From Moringa oleifera (taxonomy: Eukaryota > Streptophyta > Magnoliopsida > Brassicales > Moringaceae), in assembly GCA_021397835.1 (NCBI GenBank), contig JAJFZO010000034.1, positions 5,981,001 through 6,045,000 of the forward strand: 64,000 nucleotides of DNA. Reading direction: 5' to 3'. Positions 13,935-23,596 of this stretch are shown piece by piece; position 1 is the stretch's first letter; each line of letters starts with the position of its first letter. The notes beneath the pieces are model-generated. The model saw only the letters and a list, made by a program, of their open reading frames with translations, was not told the origin of the DNA and made no database searches. The translations under genes and the position numbers were made by a program.

Positions 13935-14190
13935 TCTAATGTCTACGAACCTTACCTATAGCCAATGACAAAGTGGTAAGATGTCCCCACTAAAAACAAG
14001 ATCGAGATCTCAGGTTTCCACAAACCTTAAAACGTTTGGACAATAATAAAGTAGTAATATATTCCCATTGAAAGGAAGACTAACACCTTAAGTGTTTATG
14101 AACCTTGGAATTCGTCAACCATAATAGATTAATGGGACGCTCCCACTAAAAGAAAGAGGATTTAGACCTCAAGTGTTTATAGACCTTAAG
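13935..14190. repeat. degenerate tandem repeat, 75-81 bp period, about 3.3 units
   Basis: Four successive units align on the core (g)aacctt / gacctt, with the conserved CC at about 13950, 14025, 14103 and 14184. Each is followed by a cccac-taaa or cccattgaaa-type box and ends near aga-t-tcagg / acctcaagtg. Spacing is 75, 78 and 81 bp. Units are strongly diverged, so the array is old. No coding potential. Confidence 0.6.
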
Positions 14191-14214
14191 TTTTCAAGGA
14201 TTAAAGAAACATTA

Positions 14215-15170
14215 TTTTCATTCATTGTTCACATTTGACCCTATTATATTTACGAACTAATACATCAAGTAGGCCACTAAAATTGGCATCCCAAGAATAA
14301 TAAGCAAAGGCACAAAGCTAAAAAGTATGGATGAAATGCATAAATTCAATATTTGAAAATAGTTTAATTTGAAAATTATACTTTCTTCTTTAAAATATGG
14401 CAAACAGGTTTATGATCATTGTCATTCATATATAAATGTTGGCGATCATATAGTATATATGAACATTAAGTATTTTGAGCAATTGTATATGTTATCAAAT
14501 TTATAAGAGAAAAATAGTTAGTTTATAACAACCATATTATAAACTACATGTAAAAGAACCATGTGACATAAAAAAGCCATGCCTTTTTTCATTTCATATT
14601 TAAATAGCTAGAACTACATGCAACAGTCATATATGCATGTATTTTATATAGATTTATGTATATGTTTTTGAAATATTAGAAGTATCGACCACCTAATCAA
14701 CTTTATGCAGTTTGATAACTGGAACTATTCTATAACTCTAAGATTAAAATTCTAAAGAACAAAGATAATAAATCACAAGAGAAATATATATATATATATA
14801 TGTATATAATAATTTTATGATCAAATTTAAATTATAGATGCAACTAATAGCTATTTGTCATTCAAAAGACTCAACTTTTTTCTATTTTTCCTAGTAGTTA
14901 TTACTTTCACTCACATCCACAAAGAATATAATCACCTCATAGCATGACTTATTACAAACCCATGATCTTATAAGAATAAAAATTACCACTCTACTGATAT
15001 ATTTTACTAATAACCTAATAAGATTAAAACAATCAAATTCTTATCAATAATCAAAATCAATAAACAAAGTAACTAAGACCAATAAACAAGATGGTAGCAA
15101 GCTAAAGAACAATGTAATGATATCATATTTTCCTATAATGAAGAAACTCAATGGATTTTTAAGTATGATA
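14215..15170 (+). mobile_element. LTR-like repeat, copy 1 (truncated copia-type element)
   Basis: This block aligns over most of its length with 17945-19200 in the same orientation. Shared anchors include gaactaatacatcaagtag / gactaatacattaagtag, tatttgaaaatagttaaatttgaaaatt, gttatcaaatctataagag, and ttcttatcaataatcaaaatcaataaac. Both copies end in ...AACA or AAACA followed within a few bases by a tggta-type sequence resembling a tRNA-Met primer-binding site (15091 here). Similarity continues past that site for about 50 bp, so this is an LTR plus leader, not a clean solo LTR. No coding domain follows directly. The element type is inferred from copy 2. Confidence 0.6.
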
Positions 15171-15985
15171 TATCTCTAAAACTCTATTTGAGCTATTGTC
15201 TGATATTTAATTCATTTCTTGCTCTCTTCATTTATTACATGAGATGTAAAGAAACACAAAAAGAAAAAAGAAAAAATCAAGACATTTTATTTTTACGTAT
15301 TTACAGTAAGAATTCAATTTAAGAAAAAATATACATGGAGGGACTTTGATATTACATCATGAAGATTAGTTTTATTCAATTGATGAAGCTGATTTTTATC
15401 ATATACTACAATAATTTCATGTATTAATGATGAAAAAACTATATGTATATCTAGTAAAGTAGACAAAACCACTTAATTTGAATAGCCATGTACATTGAAC
15501 TTAGTTGGAATAATGTCCTTATAGAGAACCTTTCTCACTTTTTAGGAAATGTGGTTAATACTCAAATTTTTTAATTTGATCTAGAAGAGGGTCGATGTTT
15601 AAATTTTTTTCAACTTAGTATAAGACCAAAACCAATATAGATTATTAAAAAGTTTTCTAATAACATAAAATCACTAGATCTTAGGTTTAGGATTGGTAAG
15701 CCTAAAAATTTAGGTTTGATTAATATGAGTTTTGTGGTTTAAAAAATATGAAGCAAACAATATGGGTTAGCAAGGATGGATTTACAATTTTTTTTTTTTA
15801 GGTTTACTTTATAATGAAGCCTAGTAGGATGTTAGAATAAAGTAAAATGATATATTTTTCAGTTAGAAAATTAATGAGTTTGGCTTTAAACCAAAGATTT
15901 ATCACTTTGAGTAATTGAAGGAATATCTCATCTTGGGTTATGAGAATTAACTAAAAAATCTTTAGTGAAAGTAGAATGAGTTTTT
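15171..15985. other. AT-rich DNA, nothing recognised
   Basis: No open frame or repeat match recognised. It lies between LTR-like copy 1 and a LINE-type RNase H relic and may be the decayed remainder of either. Confidence 0.4.
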
Positions 15986-15989
15986 TTTT

Positions 15990-16480
15990 TTAAAAAAAAT
16001 TATTATTAGATAACCCCATTACAATCATTAAGTAAAAGCTCACCAGATGGCTCAAACCAGTAACTGGGACTAGCATAGAAACAAGAAGCTCTAGTTATCT
16101 CACAGGCCACCTTATTTGCTTGCCTCTTAACAAGCAAAATAGAGTAATCTTACTCTTACTTTAACAATAATTTGTAACTAGTTATAATAGAATTTAGTAC
16201 AGTTTAGTGTAAAGGATTTGAAAGCATCTACCATAAGTTTGGCATGCAACTTGAGCATAACTCTACTATATTCCATTTGTCTTGCATAAGAAAATGATTT
16301 TAATAATCCTAAATCTTCAACCTCCTTAACCTTCACTAATCCTAGATAAATGCAAGAATGACATGTGATAAAATAGCCATGATCATCTCGTATAACCAGT
16401 TCTAAACCTATAAATTTATTTATGGTCAAAATTGCAACATCTACATTGCATTCATAAAAGCGGATGGAGGACGCTTCTAA
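15990..16480 (-). mobile_element. non-LTR (LINE-type) RNase H domain relic
   Basis: A minus-strand frame (16178-16429 and flanking broken frames) reads like the RVT_3 RNase H domain found at the C-terminus of plant LINE reverse transcriptases. Visible blocks are NVDVAIL (frame-shifted, near 16440), LELVIRDDHGYF, KEVEDLGLLKSFSYARQME, and KLMVDAFKSFTLNC. Further downstream is a decayed version of the family's VRRQAN-VAH-LAR segment near 16080-16130. The frame is interrupted by stops and a shift, so it is non-functional. A host RNase H-like pseudogene of the same superfamily is the alternative. Confidence 0.65.
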
Positions 16481-17944
16481 TACACATCTCCATCTTTAGC
16501 TCTTCTGAACAAAACAACTTGCACACCAAACTTCTTTACTATAAGCAAATCATATAAGAAGTTCATTGTTGTAAGCACAATAGGATTTGCACTTCTAAAG
16601 GTATTGCTCTATAATATATCATTTCGTTGCCTTTATAAGTTCCATAATATCATAGAAAGTTTCCTTACCTGTACCTTTTTCATATTAGCAAGAACTTGAA
16701 AAAATTAAGTAGGTAATCTTTAGGATCAGTAGTATACCTATTTGCCAAAGAGACTAAATTAGCTTATTTATATGTTGTTATGCAACTAAACAATTGATAA
16801 ACATACGCCATGAATTCTCAACCTTAACATTATATAAAACACATGACAAAAGATTTATCTTGTTTCTCGTTGACTTCAAATTATACCCGATGTTCTTAGT
16901 ACGTCTTTCACTTATACTCCATAGTTATCTTCTACTTCTACATCTTTCAAAGACAAAGGAAAGCACTTGTTATGGCTATAAAAACTTCAATTCAGCTCTT
17001 TAGTCCTTGTGACCAAAAGACTCATCTTTTTTATCAATATGAAAAATTTATATGAAAAGATTAACATGTGGTTATTATTATAGGCAACATGCTATAAACT
17101 TTTTACTTTGTCAAGTTTAGAAAGTTAATGAAATACTCTATGCTCTCATAACATTTTCAATTGGAATCTTCTTCTAATGTTTGTGAAGACTACACAAGAT
17201 ATTTAGATTGAAAATAGAATTTTATTAATGATATGTCATTTGACAATTCTTGGTATAGAAAACCATATGTATATCTTACTGTAAGAGTAAATGAAATTAC
17301 TGCAATATTTCTAACTTGAATGTATTTGTAAGAGAATAATAATAAATATATAATCAATATGCAACCAAAAATTTTAATATAGGACAACAATTAAGAGCTA
17401 TTGATATAAGACACCTTAAGTAAAATCTAAAAAACTATTAACTTATTAGAAATCTAAAGCTTAAAATCTTAAATAACATATGATAGACCCATATAATTTG
17501 TAACAATCAAGAAATCCTCAAAATCCAGTTTTTTCATGGCTTGTGAGTAAACGATCTTATTCAAGGTGAGTGGTCATTTGTCACGTCAGTTTGATTATAA
17601 TATAAGCATCTAGATATATTATAAACAAATATAGACATAAAAAATATAATATAATTGAAAAATATAGAAACTTAATTCTCACGTTATACCCTTTTCACAA
17701 TTGCATTAATAATTTAATCCTACTACAAACATCTAATTAAAAATAACATAAAAAGATTTTAAAAATAAAAAAGGTAAATTTTACTAATTTAATTAACATA
17801 TACTTAGTTAAAAGACCTTGGACAAATTTCATAGTATAGTTAAAGACTCACACAACAAAGGAATAAGACAAAATATGTAACATTGATAAACATTAAGAAA
17901 TTAGCTACGTGTAAAACTGTACTAGCAGTTATCTATATTGAAAG
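16481..17944. other. AT-rich DNA, probably decayed transposon sequence
   Basis: No intact frame. Sequence just upstream of the RNase H relic could be the older part of the same LINE, but I cannot align it with confidence. Confidence 0.35.
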
Positions 17945-19200
17945 TGATATTTTCTCTATTAATTGGTCCCTTTTAATCTTGTTATCTTCACAGACTAATA
18001 CATTAAGTAGATCTCTAAAATTGACGCTTTAAAAACATCAAATAAAGACATCAAGCTAAGAAGTATGCACGAAGTGCTTAAATCTAATATTTGAAAATAG
18101 TTAAATTTGAAAATTGTTCATTCTTCTTCAAAATCTAGCAGACACGTTCATAATCACTGTTATCCATATGCAAAGGCTAGTGATTAGATAGCTTACGCAG
18201 AAAAGATGCATTTTAAGCAGTTATATGTGTTATCAAATCTATAAGAGAAAAAACGCTGATTTATAAAAAACATCTCATAGACTACATTAGAAAAAGGTAA
18301 AAATCTTATAAAACCCTAAGATTTATTCTATATTACTAAATAAATTCTTATGTTTAAAAAGTGACTTTACAAATTTCAAAGTAAAGAAAATTAATAATAC
18401 AAACTCGAACCTTCAAATTCATCTAAAATCAACATTAGTTAAAGGATATTTTCATCTTGGAACTTAAAAAAAGAAAATATCAGTGCATGTAAAGACTTCT
18501 GCGACTATCCAATTTTGACAAGAGTTTTTTCTCTTTATACTTTCGATTCTCAGCTTTTCTTGTGCTTTAACATTGAGTACCGTTTGGGCAAAAACATTTA
18601 AGTCTTTTTATCAGTGATTTTCATAATTCTTACAAAGAAAAAAGAAAGAACAATCAAGCAAGTATCAATCATAATATTTACTTTAAAACTCTCTATAGTG
18701 GTAAATGTGATTATCCTGTCACTTTGGCCTTTTCATACTTAAACTTATCCAAGTGAAGTTCTTAAATAAACCCTTTCATATGTAAGTATTGATAATGAAG
18801 AACTTCAAAAAGAATGTAAGAAGTTAGAGTTAGATATTGAGATCTTAAATATGTTAAGAACTTTAATTATCATCAAATTTATTTTATAGATGCATTTAAA
18901 AACAATTTATCACTCAACTTCTTTATTCTTTTTTTTTTTTCAACCGTTATCGCTTTAGCTCACCTCCACAAAGGACATAATCACCCCACAACATGACTTA
19001 TTATGAACCTTTGATTTTTTTTTTAAAAGAAAGTTGGTTACCATTCCACTAATCCATTTATTAATTACCTAATATATCTTAAATAATTAGATTCTTATCA
19101 ATAATCAAAATCAATAAACAAGCATTTAAGACTAACAAACAACTTTTGGTAGTAGTAAACTAAAGAATAGTATATCTATCTTTTATTTTTCTACAATTAA
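17945..19200 (+). mobile_element. LTR-like repeat, copy 2 (5' LTR and leader of a copia relic)
   Basis: Aligns with 14215-15170 but is longer. The extra length is mostly a block beginning near 18295 that resembles the left arm of the foldback elements at 31.8 and 33.4 kb. The copy ends near ...actaacaaaca with a ggtagtagt sequence just beyond, then runs directly into a decayed copia gag reading frame at about 19255. That order (LTR, primer site, gag) is what makes the LTR reading plausible. No matching 3' LTR was found downstream of the pol fragment. Confidence 0.6.
18295..18450. repeat. partial foldback element inserted in LTR-like copy 2
   Basis: Shares the left-end pattern of the foldback family: aatcttataaaac..., a tatt-acta block, then ttcttatgtttaaaaagtgac. 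It is absent from the aligned position in LTR-like copy 1, so it looks like an insertion after the two copies diverged. Only one arm is recognisable. Confidence 0.5.
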
Positions 19201-19254
19201 TGATCACCTCAAATTCATTTTCCTTCCTTATCCCAATCTCTCTCCATTAAACTT

Positions 19255-21180
19255 GATTCAAATAACTACCTCATATGGTAAAACCAACTTCTCAATGTTC
19301 TTATTGCTTAAGCCTTGAAGCATATATTGATGGTACTTATCTTTTTTCTCTAAAATTTCTTAATTCACCCTAAAATTCATCTTTTAACCCAGAATATTTC
19401 CTTTAGTAACACTATAATAAACTCATAATAAGCTAGATATATGCTTATCTATTAATAACATACTCTCCCAAAACATTTCTTACAATACTGCTGATGAGAT
19501 CTTAGTTTCTCTTGCTCAAATTTTTTTCTTCCTCCACCATAACTAGGATAACCGAGCCTCTCACTTCTTTTCAAACTTTGAAGAAATAAAATCTCATCAT
19601 TACTACCTACCTCAAAAAAATCTATACTATTTGCAATCACCTTGTTGCCATTGATGAACCTATCTCATGAAATGACCACTTCATTTATCTCTTTGGTGGC
19701 TTAGGTCATGAATATTATATGTTCATTATTTTTATCCAAAATAAAGCAGATAAGCTCTTCATTGAAGAAATTCATAGTCTTTTGTTTAAGTAATGATGCT
19801 TGAAGTCTTAAAACTCTATTAAGCACCTTGACCCCACCTAAGCAAATATTGCCTAAACTAATTCTCCTAAAAAATTATTCAAATCATTCAACTCATCTTC
19901 TTTTTATCCATAAACTCTATTAAGCACCTTCATCTAACTCTTCCAACCAAAACATGTCCCAATAAAGACCTTAATGCTAAATTTATAGTAAACATGACTA
20001 CATTGCTTTAAAATGTCAACATCACACTAATTTACAATATTAACCTTCATTCTCTCTTACAAATCTCAATATATTTACTTCTCCTCGAGACTCATTTCAA
20101 TTACCCACCAGATGTTCAAACTTTTAGCCTGAACCAAACTATCAATGGCTTGACAAAATATGAGTGGTATATGGACTGGGGTGCCATTCATCATTTCACT
20201 TTAGATTACAATCTCATGGATCTTACACAACCATATCATGGGTTTAAGTAGGTGATAGAAAGAGATGGTAAGCCAATACCTATTTCTTGTATTGGTCATG
20301 CTAAATTAACCACTGATTTATCTTCCTTAAGCTCTCTACTGTTCTATATCCTCCTTCCCTTTCTCATAGTTTAATTAGTGTAACCAAATGATACCATGAT
20401 AACTTTACTTACATAGATATCACCTTGATTTTTTTCTTGTGAATGATCAACTCAGTAAGAAAATACTCCTCTAAGGTCTGCTTGAGCGTGGTCTTTACTG
20501 CGTCTCTACTCAATCCTCTATCTCTGCCTCCCATAAACTAGCCTCTTCTCCACATCTTTTTCTTACTCATACTAATGACTTCTTTATTTGGCATCGGCAT
20601 TTAAGACATCCAACTTTTTCAATTGTTAATACAATTTTTAATATTTATAATGGTACCAAATCTAGACTCTTTTCATTTTTGTTCTACTAGTCAATTAGCT
20701 AAAAGTCATAAGTTACCATTTTCATTATCAAACTCTATAATATCTGCTAATTTTGAATTAATATATGATGCTTTATAGGGTCCATCACTCGTTGTTTCTT
20801 TAATGGTTTTAAGTATTTTCTATTGTTTATGGATGAACACACTCAATTCACCTAGTTTTATGGTTTAAAATCTAAAGTTGAGGCTTTCACTTCCTTCATT
20901 TATTTTCATAAACTTGTTCATACTCAATTTGATGCTAAGATTAGAATTGTGCAATTTAATTAAGGTGAAGAGTTTTGCTCCATCTCTAACTATTTAACGC
21001 TTGTTAGGCATTCCCCATAAAGTATTTTACCCTCATAACTTCGCTCAGTATGGTCGAATTAAGCATGAACACAGACATATTTTTGAAATTAGCTTAGCTA
21101 CGTTGGCTTAAACTTCCTTACCACTCATGTTTTGGTCATTTATTATGTTTTTGATTAATAAGATTTTAAATCAAGTACTT
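19255..21180 (+). mobile_element. Ty1/copia gag-pol relic, heavily mutated
   Basis: Broken plus-strand frames give copia landmarks in the right order. Gag start: IKLDSNNYLIW (about 19250-19282). Gag middle: SFQTLKK, then DEPIS...HFIYLFGGLGHEY and IEEIHSLLFK (about 19560-19790). A zinc-knuckle remnant HDYIALKCQHH follows near 20000. The integrase-side segment has WHRHLRHPTF near 20600 and a GPSLVVS-NGFKYFLLFMDEHTQF segment near 20780-20850. Next come FHKLVHTQFDAKIRI-QFN-GEEF near 20900-20980. Many stops and frameshifts exclude function. Reverse transcriptase and a 3' LTR are missing; the fragment stops where the opposed gypsy piece begins. Confidence 0.85.
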
Positions 21181-21189
21181 TACTTAAAA

Positions 21190-22150
21190 TCTCCATATTT
21201 ATCCTTCATGGTAAGGATAACATTGATAGGTTGTACCTATATTTTTGTTACCAAATAACATTGCTTGGTAAGAGTAGGTACTAAGCTTAATGATGAAAGA
21301 TGTGTTTTCCTCATCCTTGTGGTGCAGTCTAAATTTCGCTATACCTTGAATATATATCCATAAAATTGAGAAGCTTATGACCAAAAGTGTTATCCACCAA
21401 TTGTTTAATTCAAGGTAAAAGGTAAACATCTTTTGGATAAGTTTTGCTTGAATTAGTAAAACCTATACACATGCATCATTTTTCATTAGATTTTTTTTTT
21501 TTTACTAAACCACATTTAAAAACTGTTCACATGCTGTACCTTTTTGATGATATCGGCTTCCAATAATGTGGCAACCTCTTTTTTGATTACTTATTGTTGT
21601 TCTCTAATATATAATTTTTTTTTTTTGCTTGATACAAATTGTCAATGGATCCTACCTAAGCCTATGAGTGATTATCTCAAAACTGATGCCTAACATGTCA
21701 AATATTGTTTGTCTAAGTAGGTCTTTATGAAGTTGCAAAAAAATTTGTTCATCTCTTTTTTTCTTTGAGGGAAAGCAAAGTCCCAATTTGAGTGGTTTGT
21801 CTTAGTTCTTCCTCAAGGGAAACCTTGATCAATTATTTAGTTGGTTCAGCTTATATTAATTGTTCTTTATCTTGATCGAAGTAATTTAATACTGCATTTT
21901 TAACTTGCCTTTAAAGGACATTAAATAGCATTGTCGGGTGACACTTTAATCTTCATGGACAACTCGTACTCCATTAGGGTATGGACTTCATGGTGAGATG
22001 GTACCTTGATATGATGACACATACTGATTTAAAGTCGCCATTCTTATGATGATGTTATAGGCTGTTAAAGTATTTATAGGTGATTTGATATTTGTTCCTA
22101 CTCTTTTCTTTTAATTTCAAGGAGGTTTTTGTTAGGGTATTAAAGTATTT
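21190..22150 (-). mobile_element. Ty3/gypsy pol relic (protease end to reverse transcriptase)
   Basis: Minus-strand frames match a gypsy polyprotein in order. Near 22100-21900 there is a protease-to-linker segment (TYNIIIRMATL, SRYHLTMK, PNGVRVVH). The segment before the RT (SLEEELRQTTQIGTLLSL, about 21800) is followed by the RT itself. RT landmarks are FTNSSKTYPKDVYLLP-like text with frameshifts near 21440, FYGYIF near 21360, and RLHHKDEENTSFI and YSYQAMLFGNKNIGTTYQ near 21220-21330 (compare the usual MPFGLKNAGATYQ). Stops and shifts throughout; non-functional. Confidence 0.85.
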
Positions 22151-22950
22151 TCTGTGCATGGGAATGCGTATGCTGTCAGCTGTTATGCTGAAGCCCATAA
22201 ATAGTTTGGACTCTTTATATTGAGTCAGTCTTGTTGTCTTATATTAGTTTAATGGACTGGACTTTATTAGGTCAATCTTGATTCTAATATTACCTATGTT
22301 AAAAGAAAGATGATGATTTTTTAAACCTAACTCTAAGCCATTTTTTACCATTAAAAATATAGAAAAAAATAACTTAGGTAATAAAATTTAAAATTCTGCA
22401 AAATAACTCTCATGATTAATCCAACATCTGCACAATAATTTAGAATAAGATCATACCATTATGAGGCTTGGATTGTTCTTTCTACTACCTTTTTAATAGT
22501 TGTAAGATTTCACTGACTTTCTTTAAAATGGATAAGGTAAAACTTGAATTAACCTCTTTTTTGCGTTTTATCCAAAGAGATTGCATCTCCTCAACTTTTT
22601 CATGGTGTCACTTATTTGATTATTTAGTTCTTGATATTCAGTGGCATGCTTATATTTTATGATTGTTATTATTGTTACTTAACTATTAAGCATATCATGG
22701 TTAATAAATATTTAACTCATCTACCAAGTTTTATTTTGGGAATGCCTTTTTAAAAAAAATAAAATAAAATACATATGAGATATAAGTTAGAATTTATCAA
22801 TTTTATTATTTTTATTATTTTCAATTTTTAATAAAAAATAAGATATTATATTACAAACTAAGTAATTTAATCACAAATAAAAAATAATTAGTTAAATTAA
22901 TGTTGTAAATAAAGTATTAAAAGAAATAATAAAAAGGGATCACGGGGTCT
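22151..22950. other. AT-rich flank, nothing recognised
   Basis: No recognisable domain. The stretch may include the decayed 5' part of the gypsy element and the distal promoter of the gene at 23216. Confidence 0.35.
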
Positions 22951-23215
22951 AATGCGCCACCCACGCGGCATGCCTCTTTGCCCTTTTCCAAAACGATTAG
23001 ACTCTCTATCTGTCTCTCCCTCGCAGTTTTGTTTTCCCTCCACTTACTTCCCGCCTCTCATCCCTCCTTTAAAACGATCCACTCTCTTACCCTATTCCAC
23101 GCCACCCGTTCAGACTCTTTCCTCCGAGAAAATTCTCTCTCTCTCTCTCTCTTCCGAGAAAACAAAACCCCCATCCTCTTTTTTCTCTTCCTGACTCTCT
23201 CTATTGCGCGCCGCC
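22951..23215 (+). promoter_or_regulatory. 5' UTR and proximal promoter of the 126-codon gene, with (CT)9
   Basis: Abruptly GC-richer, pyrimidine-rich leader typical of plant 5' UTRs, containing (CT)9 at 23135-23152 flanked by two tccgagaaaa-type repeats. It leads into ATG in the context GCCGCCATGA. The transcription start is not visible from sequence alone. Confidence 0.5.
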
Positions 23216-23596
23216 ATGAATCGGAGAAACCGAAGCATATGCAGGCAATCCCCGACCCGACCCGAGCCCTTTCTCAAGTACCTCAAGCCTGGCGCCCTAG
23301 CTCTTCTAAGAGACTCACGAATCAGCGCTAGATCGCATCGTATCCTCTCGCTTTCTCAGATCCCTGCTCCGCACAGATCAACTTCGCCTTCCAATGACGG
23401 TCAACCGCAGGTCAGCATGATCGACGGCTTCCCTTGCTTTGCTGGGAGGATCTACGGTCCGAGGTGCCTTCAGAGGAAGAAGCTTCTGGCGGCTAAAACG
23501 GTTTTGGTTTTGAACTCTGACGTGCCGGGACTCAGCAATGATTCGCCTGATCCAATTGTTGATATGTACAGTAGTGATGTAATTGCTGCTCATTGA
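23216..23596 (+). CDS. small conserved plant protein of unknown function (single exon)
   Basis: Encodes 126 residues from ATG at 23216 in a strong GCCGCCATG context; an in-frame TTG four codons upstream is not a plausible start. The N-terminus is basic (MNRRNRSICRQ), followed by FLKYLKPGALALLRDSRIS and ARSHRI, which I remember only loosely as a motif shared by small uncharacterised plant proteins. The middle is Ser/Pro-rich. A second block reads GFPCFAGRIYGPRCLQRKKLLAAKT. The tail is acidic. There is no signal peptide, membrane segment, or recognised catalytic motif. Its codon use and GC content stand out from the AT-rich repeat DNA on both sides, which supports a real gene. Function: unknown. 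Confidence 0.8.
   Translation: MNRRNRSICRQSPTRPEPFLKYLKPGALALLRDSRISARSHRILSLSQIPAPHRSTSPSNDGQPQVSMIDGFPCFAGRIYGPRCLQRKKLLAAKTVLVLNSDVPGLSNDSPDPIVDMYSSDVIAAH

Noticed and set aside
13935..14190. CRISPR-like array
   Set aside because: Units are long, diverged and contiguous with no separate spacers, and the host is a plant.
21199..21429. A host gene on the minus strand
   Set aside because: The frame is the gypsy reverse-transcriptase relic (RLHHKDEENTSFI, then a degraded MPFGLKN-type motif).
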